The position numbers were made by a program, and so were the translations under genes. A DNA stretch of 16,673 nucleotides from Acanthaster planci (taxonomy: Eukaryota; Echinodermata; Asteroidea; Valvatida; Acanthasteridae), in the NCBI RefSeq assembly GCF_001949145.1, contig NW_019091472.1, positions 57,180 to 73,852 of the forward strand, read 5' to 3'. Within the stretch, counting starts at the first letter, position 1, and every line of letters starts with the position of its first letter. Shown in pieces: positions 8,321 through 16,673 of this stretch. The notes below the pieces were generated by a model. That model did not search any database and was not told where the DNA came from. It saw nothing but the letters and a program-made list of their open reading frames with translations.

Positions 8321-8638
8321 ATGAGTAAATAAAACATCGACGTCAACAGAAGTGCCAAGACAGTATACCATGGCACTGTGGTCAGCGTCATCTCGATGGG
8401 ATACGTCATGCTCGGTAAAAATTTGTTGAAAATTAAACCATCTGATTTAGACCAATTCAGCGTCGAAGACGCGGATAAACTGACCGCATTCACAAGCGGC
8501 ACGTCGGCTACGGAAGGTTGGCTTGTGACGCAAGGTTTCCTGCCGGCCAGCTTGCCCAGCGGGCCCAGTGGTAAACCTGTTTATTATAAAATAAAATGGC
8601 AGAGGGTGGGTTTGGTCCGGAAGAAATGCCCATGTTAA
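8321..8638 (+). pseudogene. Small membrane-type protein with one N-terminal stop
   Basis: ATG 8321 is followed by Ser, Lys and a stop (8330-8332). The frame then stays open to 8638: NIDVNRSAKTVYHGTVVSVI, a hydrophobic stretch SVISMGYVMLGKNLL, a polar middle (KPSDLDQFSVEDADKL) and a C-terminal WLVTQGFLPASLPSG. The hydrophobic stretch suggests one membrane segment. A similar layout is found beside capsid genes in related elements as I recall, without a known function. The real end probably lies near 8594, because the next gene starts at 8596 in another frame. Confidence 0.45.
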
Positions 8639-9300
8639 AACAAGGGCGAAAACAAGAGGAAGAAGATCAGAACGATTTAGCGTTTGAATATGATGACTAT
8701 CTAAAGCCACCATCCACTCGAATTCGACAGAAAACGACGTTTATAGAAGGTCAAGAATCAGCTACGGTACAACCTGGAAATGATGTGTTAGAACGAAGAA
8801 AGAACGATTTTTAAAAATAACCCTGTAGTGGACGATTTCTATAAATATTTCAAACTTGCCCGTCGAACAGATATCCCGAAACCCAATCGGGAAGATTTGC
8901 ATATCGAGAAGGTCAAGGTCTATTTTACAAAGCCGTTGGTATTTACAGAGAAGTATTGCTAACCAACCAAAGAAATTCCAAATTAGTTGTAAGCCTTCAA
9001 ACAATTGGAAAGAATGCTAAACAGGCCAGTTATCCAAAAGGAAGAAATTTTATTAGAAACAAATTAGGTTTTCGCGATTTTGGAAGAAAAATGAAAGAAG
9101 TGCAGTCGGCGTTAAAAACAATTCAAACTAAAAATATCGAGATGCAAGAAGTTCCTCGAGAAGCCAATCGAGTGAGTGATATCTTAGAAGACCTTACTCA
9201 AGACAAAGAGGTACAAACCAAAATTGGAAAAATACCCATCAGAGAGCTCATCAGTGAAGATAAATCGTTATGTAGGGATCCTCATTTTTCACAAAAATAA
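8596..9300 (+). pseudogene. Long coiled-coil structural-type protein, N-terminal part
   Basis: ATG 8596 opens MAEGGFGPEEMPMLKQGRKQ and an acidic region, then QESATVQPGNDVLERRKNDF before a stop at 8812. A one-base shift brings NNPVVDDFYKYFKLARRTDI (8819-8878), ending at TAA 8960-8962. A third block (8956-9300) has YPKGRNFIRNKLGFRDFGRK and the heptad-like MKEVQSALKTIQTKNIEMQE, and ends after KIPIRELISEDKS. Together with 9687-10258 it looks like one large helical protein with C-terminal hydrophobic segments, split by the frame at 9308-9679. No enzymatic motif is seen. It could be a virion core or membrane-associated protein. Confidence 0.5.
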
Positions 9301-9307
9301 TTTCCCA

Positions 9308-9679
9308 ATGTTGAGCCCTAGAGGACGTCCTTTTGAATCGGCCTCTTTGCATTGCCACGGAGACGAAGCGCACCCTAGCCGAAGTTATCGGGGTGATTAA
9401 GGCCTTTTATACCTGATGCCACAAGAATACTGGGGAACCACGCCCACGGTTGTTGGGGATTTCTGGGGATCTTGGGATTTTTTAACCAGCCAACAAAGAA
9501 ACAGGGAAGCTAGACGTTGGAGTCTGTTCTTGAATTATTTTGTGGATTTCCATTACCGGAGGACACACGCCCTCCACCCCGAGGGAACCGTACAGTTTTT
9601 TCTCACCCGAGGGACGCCGCCACCGGGCGTCGCCTGCTACCTCATAGTTACAAACGGTAAAAGGAGCTCTTATAAATAA
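9308..9679 (+). pseudogene. Unrecognised 124-codon frame with one stop, inserted in the coiled-coil gene
   Basis: ATG 9308 to TAA 9677-9679 forms one frame, broken only by TAA at 9398-9400. It contains RGRPFESASLHCHGDEAHPS, then MPQEYWGTTPTVVGDFWGSW, an aromatic stretch (WSLFLNYFVDFHYRR) and GTPPPGVACYLIVTNG. It is visibly more GC-rich than the DNA on either side and far less decayed than the viral genes around it. No domain is recognised. The helical protein seems to continue on both sides, so this is either a later insertion (captured gene or transposon piece) or a separate viral gene. No inverted repeats or clear target duplication were found at its edges. Confidence 0.45.
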
Positions 9680-9686
9680 CCAAGCC

Positions 9687-10258
9687 AAGTTAGGCGCGTT
9701 AGATGAAAGATACAAGTCAAAAACGAATAAGATGAAGCGCTATCACCAGAAGAGCGTGCAGAAATTAAAGAACGCTTAGACAATTTAGAGTTGGAGAGAC
9801 GAGGGCGATTGGCAATCATCAGTATAAATTCCGATCAAATAAGAACTCAAATCAATCGTATCAAAGAAACGATCGCGATCTGACATTGCGTGAGAAACCC
9901 GCTTTTTAGAGAGTAGGGTATTACAATCGTCAGTATTGTGACGGCTTTTAGTTTGGCTATCAGTACCATTGTGTCTAGCTTCGTGGGTGCCTTCAGAGCT
10001 GCTGGTATGCCAACGCCTGCTTCTACACCTGGAGCCTGCTCCTCTGGAGCTTCCCAAACCCAGTTTTAAAAATTGGGTCCAAAACAACTACATAATTTAG
10101 CGAATGCACTTTTAAAAATTGGAATTGTCGGTCTTGGGCGCTTTGCCTGGATTAATCGGAAGCATTCTTTCATGGATATTCAACGTGACGAGTAAAGTGG
10201 CTGCTTGGATTGCTGATCAGTTGTGGAGTTTGTCGGAATTGCTGATCTTAACATATGT
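9687..10258 (+). pseudogene. Coiled-coil structural-type protein, C-terminal part with hydrophobic segments
   Basis: Frame 2 from 9731 reads DEALSPEERAEIKERLDNLE and then RTQINRIKETI, clear coiled-coil heptads, to a TGA at 9881. Still in frame 2, from 9917, comes GITIVSIVTAFSLAISTIVS, a membrane-type helix, then a Gly/Ala/Pro/Ser linker. After a shift, frame 3 from about 10125 gives LSVLGALPGLIGSILSWIFN and AAWIADQLWSLSELLILTYV, two more hydrophobic helices. The layout (coiled coil, hydrophobic helix, linker, two hydrophobic helices) suggests a membrane-associated or membrane-disrupting structural protein. It ends just before the hairpin at 10293. Confidence 0.5.
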
Positions 10259-10292
10259 ACAAAAATGTAAGTTGGATAATAATACAAAATAC

Positions 10293-10326
10293 AAAACCCC
10301 TCCTTGCTAATCAAGGAAGGGGTTTT
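10293..10326 (+). terminator. Terminator-like GC hairpin followed by T6
   Basis: Arms aaaacccctccttg (10293-10306) and caaggaaggggtttt (10312-10326) pair with one bulged A around a ctaat loop. A run of six T follows (10323-10328). It looks like a bacterial intrinsic terminator but sits in an animal viral relic, right after the last gene of the + strand block. It may mark the transcript end between convergent viral genes. Confidence 0.6.
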
Positions 10327-10329
10327 TTA

Positions 10330-11541
10330 TGCTTAAAAGTTTAAACTTGTCAGATCATTACTTAATGTACCCTTAAAGCAATGCCTGCAACGGCTAAGGT
10401 TCCAATCGTTAAGTCCATTCAGCAAACGATAGCTATCAACACTGACAAGTATCAAATCAAACAAGCCGCCGAAAAAAATTCACACCCGGATATCAACTGC
10501 AGTCATCTTTGTTCACCCAACCATAAAAAAGGATTGTTACAAATACTCATTTCTGACATACACAGACATACGACAAGTAACTAAAGCTGACAGGCTGCGG
10601 ACAAAATTAATGAACATGGATCCAGCTACTTTTATCGGGGGGCCACTATTAGTATACACTGGCCACGAAACACCTGCAACATCCCGTTTGAGGAGTTCGT
10701 TTGCAGTACCAAGAAGAACAAATTGCGGGCCTATTTTGGATAGAGGCGGGCGGCTACATTAAAAAATGAGCGCTTAGTTTTACTGCTATTTTGGGGGGTA
10801 TCTTTGTTCAAGGCGAATAAAAACTGTGGTTAACCCCCATGAAATTGAAACGAAAAGTGATCATCTGGCCTTAATTATGAATTTCCAGTGGAAAAAAAAG
10901 AAGGCCAACCTCTTCACGAGAGCCAACAGGCGGCGCTATTTCGCCCGATTTTGCCCTGTTTTCTATGGGCGTGTACTTGATGTAGTGCGCTGTTTATGTA
11001 TGTGTTATGTTGCTTTGGATACCGGTCCCGGTAATTTCGACCACTTCTGCTAAGATTATGTACAGAAACAACAAAATCTGTGGTCAAAGAACCACACTTA
11101 TCACATATCGGCTCGACCATGTTACAAGCGGGGGGCGGCGATGTCAGGGCGCGCCGTACACGCTGCATTGTCAAGCTAGCTGTTTACACGTTTAAAATGA
11201 ATATATATTTTGTGAAGATTTGGGTGTGAAGTTGTGAGACTAATAAAATTTCTGTTTTCCGTGCAGTTCGAGGATTTGTATGTTGCAAAACCAAACTAAA
11301 AGTACGATGGACTAAATTTGTGAGTTGTCGATTAATTTTGAGTAATTTTATTCGGCATTTCTGAGAATCGTCTCAGAGCAATCAGCAAGGATGTGGCATG
11401 AGTGTAGGCCAATCATGCCAATGCTAACTCTAGTCCCCAATTTCCCGTAAGCTGAGCCCTTATTTATAGCAACATTTGCCCTCTATTTCAGACGTAAAGC
11501 AAGTGAAGCATTGGTCCAAAATAACTCTAAACACTCCCCTT
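10330..11541. other. Right flank of the viral element, no firm gene
   Basis: On the - strand, 10362-10418 reads MDLTIGTLAVAGIALRVH and then a stop, a hydrophobic tail that would converge on the hairpin. Further codons on the - strand (about 10560-10740) contain FVLLGTANELLKRDVAGVSW. Both may be remains of - strand viral genes, but neither has supporting motifs. The right boundary of the viral element was not found: no inverted repeat matching the left side was recognised. From about 11200 on the DNA looks like ordinary AT-rich flank. Confidence 0.35.
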
Positions 11542-12046
11542 GTACGGTGGCTGATCTTTCTCAGGAATACATTTTTTTTTATTTTACGGCGTTATAACGC
11601 CCTATTACGACGTTATAACGACCAAATTTATGCCGTAATAACGCCCTATTTTAAGGAGTACTGACGCTCTAATTCAGGGAGTAATAAACGCCCTTTTACG
11701 GCGTAATAATGCCCTATTAAGGCGTTATAACGCCCTAATTTTAAGTCGTAATAACACTCTTCTCCCTGTAGACAAAGGGGCTTTTATCACATACCTTGCA
11801 AGATTCGAACCGTCCAAAGATGGCCACAGTAACTGCAAATACAATAGGAAATGCAAATGTAATAGGACGTTTATTACGCCTGAAATTAGGGCGTTATTAC
11901 GCCCTAAATTAGGGTGTAATTACAGCTGTTATAATGCCCTAATAGGGCGTTACTACGCATTAAATTAGGACGTCAAAACGCCGTATTAGGGCGTTATAAC
12001 GCCGTAAAATAAAAAGTGTATTCCTGGCGGAGATCAGCCACCGTAC
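11542..12046. mobile_element. 505-bp MITE with long terminal inverted repeats made of palindromes
   Basis: The left end (gtacggtggctgatct from 11542, then caggaataca and ttattttacggcgttataac) is mirrored at the right end up to 12046. The imperfect terminal repeat is at least 60 bp long. The interior is packed with degenerate forms of the palindrome ggcgttataacgcc, with perfect copies at 11588-11601, 11721-11734 and 11990-12003. There is no transposase. Flanking ctt on both sides (11539-11541 and 12047-12049) could be a 3-bp target duplication. The whole can fold into a very long hairpin. Superfamily not assigned. Confidence 0.85.
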
Positions 12047-13363
12047 CTTTGTCATGTATATCTCACCATGCTTATGGTCTATCTATGTGGTGTTATACTA
12101 GGCCTACATGTCTGCACGTGTAACTTATAAGGTGGTTCGTAACGAACAAAACTGCTACCTCAGTTCACAGCCATCCTTCACCCACTTCCATAAGTGTTTA
12201 TACTTGAGCATTGTAATGTAGGACGCTTAATTATCCTGAAGATATGGTAGGACTTGAAATATTTGGATGAAAAAAAGTGAAATATAGGTCTGAAAATTCC
12301 AGAAGTGAACCCTTAATTCGGCTGTAGAATATTATGATTCACTTCTTTTGTAGCATTCTATATTAGTATGCATGTAAATGCTAGTATTTCCGTAATTTTG
12401 CTTGAGCAGATATAGACTGATAAGTACATGTATGTATAACTTGAAGCCAATTTTTGTTGACGTTCACAAGCAGTGTTTTCCATTTTTCTGATTCATAATT
12501 TGCAGAATTCAGGAGATTCACCGTTGCTCAAACGCCTGGCACGGGGATGCTCTTTTGATGAAAAAAAGAGAGAAAAACTTCATTCCTCTCAATTCCAAAG
12601 GACCTCACCAGAAAGAGGATAGTGGGTGCATTTGTAACACTTTAGTTTGCATTTGGTTATGCCACCCTGTATTTAAAAGAACCTGGTTTCTAGCAGTACT
12701 AAATACACAACATCTAAACTGGAAGTCAAAATTGCTTCTGAAAAACTGTCAGAGCTTTTGATTTTGGAAGAAAACCTGCAAACCTATAAGTTTCAGGTAT
12801 GTTTCAGTATTTTTTGAAGCACATTTAAACATCTTGCATTAAACATTGTGAAGTATTCTAAGTTTTTTTACAAAGCTGAATAATTGTTTGAATATTTGTT
12901 AGCGACAGGTTGTCAAGACTTCAATAAAAGGAAACAACACCCGAGTGCAGTGTACTGAGGTCTTCTTTGTGAATTGGTGTCTATTGATTATTTATGTTTT
13001 CCGTTTAGTATAACAACTTTATTTGACTTCTTGATGCGTGTCAAATGACAGGTTGAACCCTTGGATTCAGTGAACTGGTTATGTTCTTCAACTAGTATGA
13101 GAGTTGTTAATTTACAGAACGCACGGGAAATTTGCTATTTGCCGTAAAGATAGAACTGAAATGCTGCAGATTTACAAACGAATGGATGTAGGCCTAAATT
13201 CATATAGCTGCCACATTTTCACAAGCCATCGATGTATAATTAACCTTTATGGCAACTTTTGTCGTCTTATTCAACATGAAATGATGGAAACACCGGTCGA
13301 AATTAATGTTTAGATTCTAAAACCATTTGTATAAAATTCATATTTTGGATATTTCATTTTACA
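12047..13363. other. AT-rich intron-like DNA with one possible exon
   Basis: No protein family is recognised and no repeat structure was seen. The only gene-like signal is the candidate exon at 12697-12796, annotated separately. A 69-codon frame at 13104-13313 has no features and is treated as chance. Confidence 0.4.
12697..12796 (+). CDS. Possible 100-bp host exon (weak)
   Basis: A pyrimidine-rich tract and tag/cag acceptor (ggtttctagcag, ending 12696) precede a 100-bp open stretch. It is followed by cag and the donor gtatgt at 12797-12802. The open frame reads YTTSKLEVKIASEKLSELLI and continues with charged/leucine residues, like a coiled coil. Splice signals this short occur by chance and no gene identity is visible. 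Confidence 0.22.
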
Positions 13364-13366
13364 TAA
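13364..13366. repeat. TAA target site duplication, left copy
   Basis: It matches TAA at 15686-15688 just outside the right terminal inverted repeat. A 3-bp TAA/TTA duplication is typical of PIF/Harbinger transposons. Confidence 0.65.
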
Positions 13367-13450
13367 GGGACGGGATCAAAAATACAGAGACCGTTTGCAC
13401 GCGTCCGCACGCGTTCCCTTCCGTTCTGCACGCCTTCCCGTTCACCCCCG

Positions 13451-13470
13451 TTCCGAAGAGCACTTCGGAA
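13451..13470. repeat. Perfect 8-bp-arm hairpin in the subterminal region of the transposon
   Basis: ttccgaag (13451-13458) and cttcggaa (13463-13470) flank the four bases agca. It lies in a stretch rich in gttcc/cgcgt repeats near the left end, perhaps part of transposase-binding structure. Confidence 0.6.
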
Positions 13471-13716
13471 TGCGTTCCTGCCCGTTCACATGCTTGTGTG
13501 ATTCAGAGAGTATTGTTATGTTAATTGGCCGTTCCTGTGCGTGCGAGAACAGCAGCGTCACAACAAAGATGCGAAGAACAGGCATACCAGCTGTTCTTGA
13601 GTTTTGGCTAAATAAGTGTTAACAGTGTTTGGTCCCATAAGATTTTTTTCCTTCCTCTTAGAAAATGCTCATGTTGTCCCTTTGATGTACCGACTTCCCA
13701 CATTTTATACATTCTT

Positions 13717-14490
13717 AATAAAATACAACCCGGTCAAAGTTTTGATTAAAAAAAAAGTCGAGGAGCAATGAAATATATTTTGATGGGTTGGGTGCTTGGA
13801 ATAAGAAAAAATGTGAACAGGTACAGGAAAAAATAAAAACCACGCGTCGTCTTGGTTTGGACAGAAAAACGCCAAAGAGGAAAGAATTTATATATTTGAT
13901 GGGTTGGGATAGATGCTCCGAAAAAAAATGCAGCAGTGCCGGAAAAAAATAAAAAGCACAAGTGGTCAAGGTGTGGATAGAAAATAAATGCCGAAGAGGA
14001 AAAAAATGAACATATTTGATGGGTTAGGATGGATGATCCGAAAAAACATGCAGCGGTTCCGGGAAAAAAATAAACACAAGTGGTCGAGGTTTGGATAGAA
14101 AATAAATGCCGAGGAGGAAAGAATGAACATGTTTTGATGGCTCGGATGGATGCTCTGAATAAAATATACAGTGGTGCCGGGAAAAAATAAAAACCACAAG
14201 TGGTCAAGATTTGGATAGAAAAGAAATGCTGTGGAGGGAAGAATTAATATTCTTGGCGGGTTGGTTGCTCCGAATAAAAAAAGCAGAGGTGCCGGGAAAA
14301 ATTTTAAAACTAGACCTGGTCTAAGTTTGGATAAAAAAATAAATACCGGGGAGGGAAGAATTAATATTTTTGGCGGGTTTGGTCCTCCGAATAAAAAAGA
14401 GCCTTGGTACAGAAAAAAAACCTTGGAGAAATGCCGAGAGTTGGGTGCTCCGAATAAAATAACTGGGCGGTTGAGCAAGTGAAAAATAAA
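13717..14490. repeat. Tandem array of ~117-bp units, about 6.5 copies
   Basis: Units begin with aataaaa and start near 13717, 13832, 13948, 14069, 14186, 14301 and 14421 (the last shortened). Unit lengths are 115, 116, 121, 117, 115 and 120. Shared landmarks are gtggtcaagg-tttggata, atttgatgggtt and a gtgccggga-type block before a poly-A run. Copies have diverged, so the array is old. Long - strand frames across it (up to 179 codons, rich in Phe/Pro/Ser) follow from the A-rich repeat and lack a protein signature. Confidence 0.85.
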
Positions 14491-15235
14491 AAAGTGTCTC
14501 GGCAAATCCGGAAGATAAAAAAATTCTAGAATAAATCCACCCCAGCTCTGCAGGAAAATAAGTCTTCTGAGGAGTGATTGACAGCTCTATTGTTCCATTA
14601 GACACAATGTATCTTTTTAAGTATTTGGGTCATGCAGGCTCTCTGTGAAGATGCCGTTCGGGGCAGATACAGCGATCGTACGTCCTCAGCCAATTACTAA
14701 GTTGATTCTTTACAAGTAAAACAGCCATTGGTAGGATACACTTGCGCAGTCCCAGAGTTATTTGTGTGTGTTGACCAAAAGGTTAACGGCAGACTGAAAA
14801 GTTGCTATTAAACATAAATTCCGACCCTTAAAATCTGTGAAGCACAAGTATCCTTGGATTGTTTTTTAAATGTGCAAAGGCAGGAATATTCTTTTTGCTG
14901 GAGGTCCTTAAAATTAAAGATTAAACATCTCCAAAAAGAGCAGCCAGTTGGGGGCTGAAATGTTTTTGCCTAGATCTCAATGACAGAACTCTGCAATGGT
15001 AGAATAAATTTGTGAAGGCGATAATGCGCTCTGATAGGGAGGGATACAACCTGGAATGAAACATAATGCGATCGGCAGGGCTCAAAATTCTTCCCCTAAT
15101 TCTAGTGCAAAGAGTGCTGACATTGTAAGCGCTTAATGTTTTTTCTTCAAGTTCAGTATTGGCAGGCTCCACATACCGAAAATAAATAATGGCGCGATCG
15201 GCTAACCTCAAAGGCTGGAAAGATCTTTCTACTCC

Positions 15236-15236
15236 A
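15236..15236. other. Unresolved base (N)
   Basis: One N sits next to a poly-C run (ccacccccccct, from 15249), which suggests a base-calling problem at low-complexity sequence. Confidence 0.95.
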
Positions 15237-15685
15237 NTAACAAACACACCACCCCCCCCTCTCAAAACTTTATACAATGTATATTTTTTTGCTGATAAGC
15301 AAAGTATTACTTTGTGGAATGCAGCGTTTAAGTACTCTACATCAGAGAATTAAAAAGAAATGTCTTAAGCAGAAGAGTGACACAACATTTAATTTTCCCC
15401 GCCATCCGCTGTTCACGGAGAATTTTATTTCCTATCCATGGAGGGTTGTTAGAACACCATTCTTGTTTCGGGGACTTCACATTTTCTTCACATAGGTTTT
15501 ATGCCACCATGGGGGCCACAACATCTTGCTGTGTGCACAGACCGTGACAGGTCTTTTGTTGTAGAGGAACGCAAGGGAACGGGAGGGCCGTTCTCACGCG
15601 TGCAAAGTGGAGAAGCTTGAACAAAAGAATGCGTTCCTGGCGTTCGTACGCGTGCGAACGGTCTCTGTATTTTTGATGCCGTCCC

Positions 15686-15688
15686 TAA
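15686..15688. repeat. TAA target site duplication, right copy
   Basis: Partner of TAA at 13364-13366. Confidence 0.65.
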
Positions 15689-16485
15689 ATGGAATTCTCA
15701 AAATTAATTTACATGAAGTTCAACTCGGTTCCGCTTTTTAGTTTTGTGGTATGATTTGGAACAGGGAACTGAATGTGAATATTTTATAATCTTTCATGTG
15801 CATTTTGCAGCAAATGAAGTTATACTGTACATAAAGAAGTCCTATTGAATAACCCAGCTGAAATTCAGCAAGAAAGATGCAATGTACTTCATTTGAGTGA
15901 CTGTCAACATCAAAACGTCTAGGCTCCTGTTAATTTTACTGGGATGAATTAATAGTGGTTGCCAATCTGCCTTGTACCCAATTACCAGTGTATTATGCTT
16001 TAAAAATTTAAGTTTCATTTAAAAAATCTATTATTTCACTACTCATCCTTCATATTATTAGCAAGGTCCCATCATCTGTAGTCTACGAAATAAATGCTCA
16101 GTTGCAGATTTACAGTGTAGGGTACATGACAGAGTAGGACAGGTGATACATGTACTCGAAAGAACCATTCTCCAGTTTCTGGTCAATTTTTTGTGGGGGA
16201 GGGGGTAAGGACTCCTGATGGAAATCAGCCACATACATGTACACAGGTGTACATATCTACATTATCTATTCATAACACAAAAACATAAATGTAGTCCAAA
16301 TCATCCACTTTGAGCAGAAGTACCCCCTCGTTCAGTTGCAAAAAAAAGCCCTAAGAGTTAATTTTGTTGTCGTTCTTGAACCTGCGGAGTGCAGCTTTGA
16401 CCAAAAGAGCCTCCTCTGTGTCCTCTCTTCGTTGGTCAAGCTTGAGGCTCATAGTCATAGAGTCTTACCTCATTCATGTTCATGT
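15689..16485. other. Non-coding flank, nothing recognised
   Basis: AT-rich DNA with several acatgta-type palindromes and a G-rich run (gtgggggagggggt) near 16192-16206. No gene, RNA or transposon end could be supported. Confidence 0.45.
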
Positions 16486-16549
16486 AGCTCTACTGAGCGG
16501 AGCGTTATTATTCCTCTTTTCGGATACTAACGCTCCACTCAGTAGAGCT
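16486..16549. repeat. Inverted repeat, 22-bp arms with 20-base loop
   Basis: Arm 16486-16507 (agctctactgagcggagcgt plus ta) and arm 16528-16549 are complementary with a single mismatch. As RNA this would be a precursor-like hairpin; as DNA it could be a foldback or transposon end. The arms contain gagcg and cactcag motifs, and no known element is recognised. Confidence 0.75.
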
Positions 16550-16570
16550 ATGGAATTCCATATCTGCCGT

Positions 16571-16673
16571 CGCCCTTCGTCCGTCGAATTTTGCTTTTTG
16601 TTGTGTCCCAATTCTGCCATTTACCAGTTCCAAACATGCCATTTTCCGTCGTTCGTCGCCCGTCGTGCGTCGT
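16571..16673. repeat. CGTCG-rich degenerate simple repeat
   Basis: Short runs of ccgtcg, cgtcgt and cgtccgtcg recur at 16566-16589 and 16648-16673, separated by AT-richer spacer. The motif is cut by the window edge, so a longer minisatellite may lie beyond. Confidence 0.5.

Larger units (their letters stand above)
13367..15685. mobile_element. 2.3-kb non-autonomous DNA transposon, Harbinger-like
   Basis: The left end (13367-13413) and the reverse complement of the right end (15639-15685) agree over 47 bp with five mismatches. Both begin gggacgg and share atcaaaaatacagagaccgt. The gcacgcgt motif recurs just inside both ends. Flanking TAA on each side gives a clean 3-bp target duplication. The interior has no recognisable transposase. 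It contains a 117-bp tandem array (13717-14490) and about 1 kb of unassigned DNA (14500-15560), where the longest frame (- strand, 14921-15277, 118 codons, crossing the N) has no recognisable domain. The superfamily rests on the target duplication only. Confidence 0.82.

Noticed and set aside
1140-11250. Terminal inverted repeats of the viral element
   Set aside because: Both flanks were compared by eye on both strands and no convincing matching ends were found, so the element borders are given as approximate.
11801-11811. Sequence matching a Pol III B box on the - strand (ggttcgaatct)
   Set aside because: No matching A box at the right distance and no tRNA fold; it lies in the middle of the MITE and is probably chance.
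13715-14505. Long overlapping - strand frames (153 and 179 codons) rich in Phe, Pro and Ser
   Set aside because: They follow the 117-bp tandem array. The A-rich + strand leaves few stops on the other strand, and more than one frame is open over the same units.
14921-15277. 118-codon - strand frame inside the 2.3-kb transposon
   Set aside because: No domain, no transposase motif, and it spans the N at 15236 and a poly-C run; kept only as a remark on the element.

Overview
The window looks like non-genic DNA from an animal genome, probably a marine invertebrate. It is AT-rich and has no long intact gene. It carries many short palindromes such as tacatgta, nested transposon debris and one unresolved base (N at 15236). 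The invertebrate assignment is an impression from base composition and repeat style, not a demonstrated fact. No tRNA, rRNA or CRISPR array was seen.

The main content, from about 1660 to 10330, is the decayed copy of an integrated midsize linear dsDNA virus of the adintovirus/Polinton (Maverick) type. A protein-primed family B DNA polymerase runs on the + strand (about 1703-4835) and meets a retrovirus-like integrase on the - strand (4876-5667) tail to tail. Upstream of the integrase on the - strand is a small hydrophobic/coiled-coil gene (start at 5985) and the tail of another reading frame. From 6132 the + strand carries a structural block. It holds a major-capsid-like gene, a packaging-ATPase fragment, a zinc-knuckle repeat/HNH-like gene, a small hydrophobic-tail gene, a basic protein, a small membrane-type protein, and a long coiled-coil protein with hydrophobic C-terminal segments. 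A terminator-like hairpin (10293-10326) closes the block. Every recognisable gene is broken by stops, frameshifts or internal deletions, so this is a fossil. Two short tandem duplications (52 bp in the polymerase, 26 bp in the integrase) arose inside it. A more GC-rich 124-codon reading frame (9308-9679) interrupts the coiled-coil gene.

The left flank (1-1660) holds a hidden Ty3/gypsy integrase fragment (933-1168) that abuts a short MITE-like repeat (723-923). It is followed by a GC-rich stretch with a one-stop reading frame and a palindromic CRE-type site. The right flank has a 505-bp MITE built from repeats of the palindrome ggcgttataacgcc (11542-12046). It also has a 2.3-kb non-autonomous DNA transposon with about 47-bp terminal inverted repeats and a TAA target duplication (13367-15685), which encloses a 117-bp tandem array. 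Near the right edge are a 22-bp-arm hairpin (16486-16549) and a CGTCG-rich tail.

Family names are from motif recognition by eye. No database search was run.
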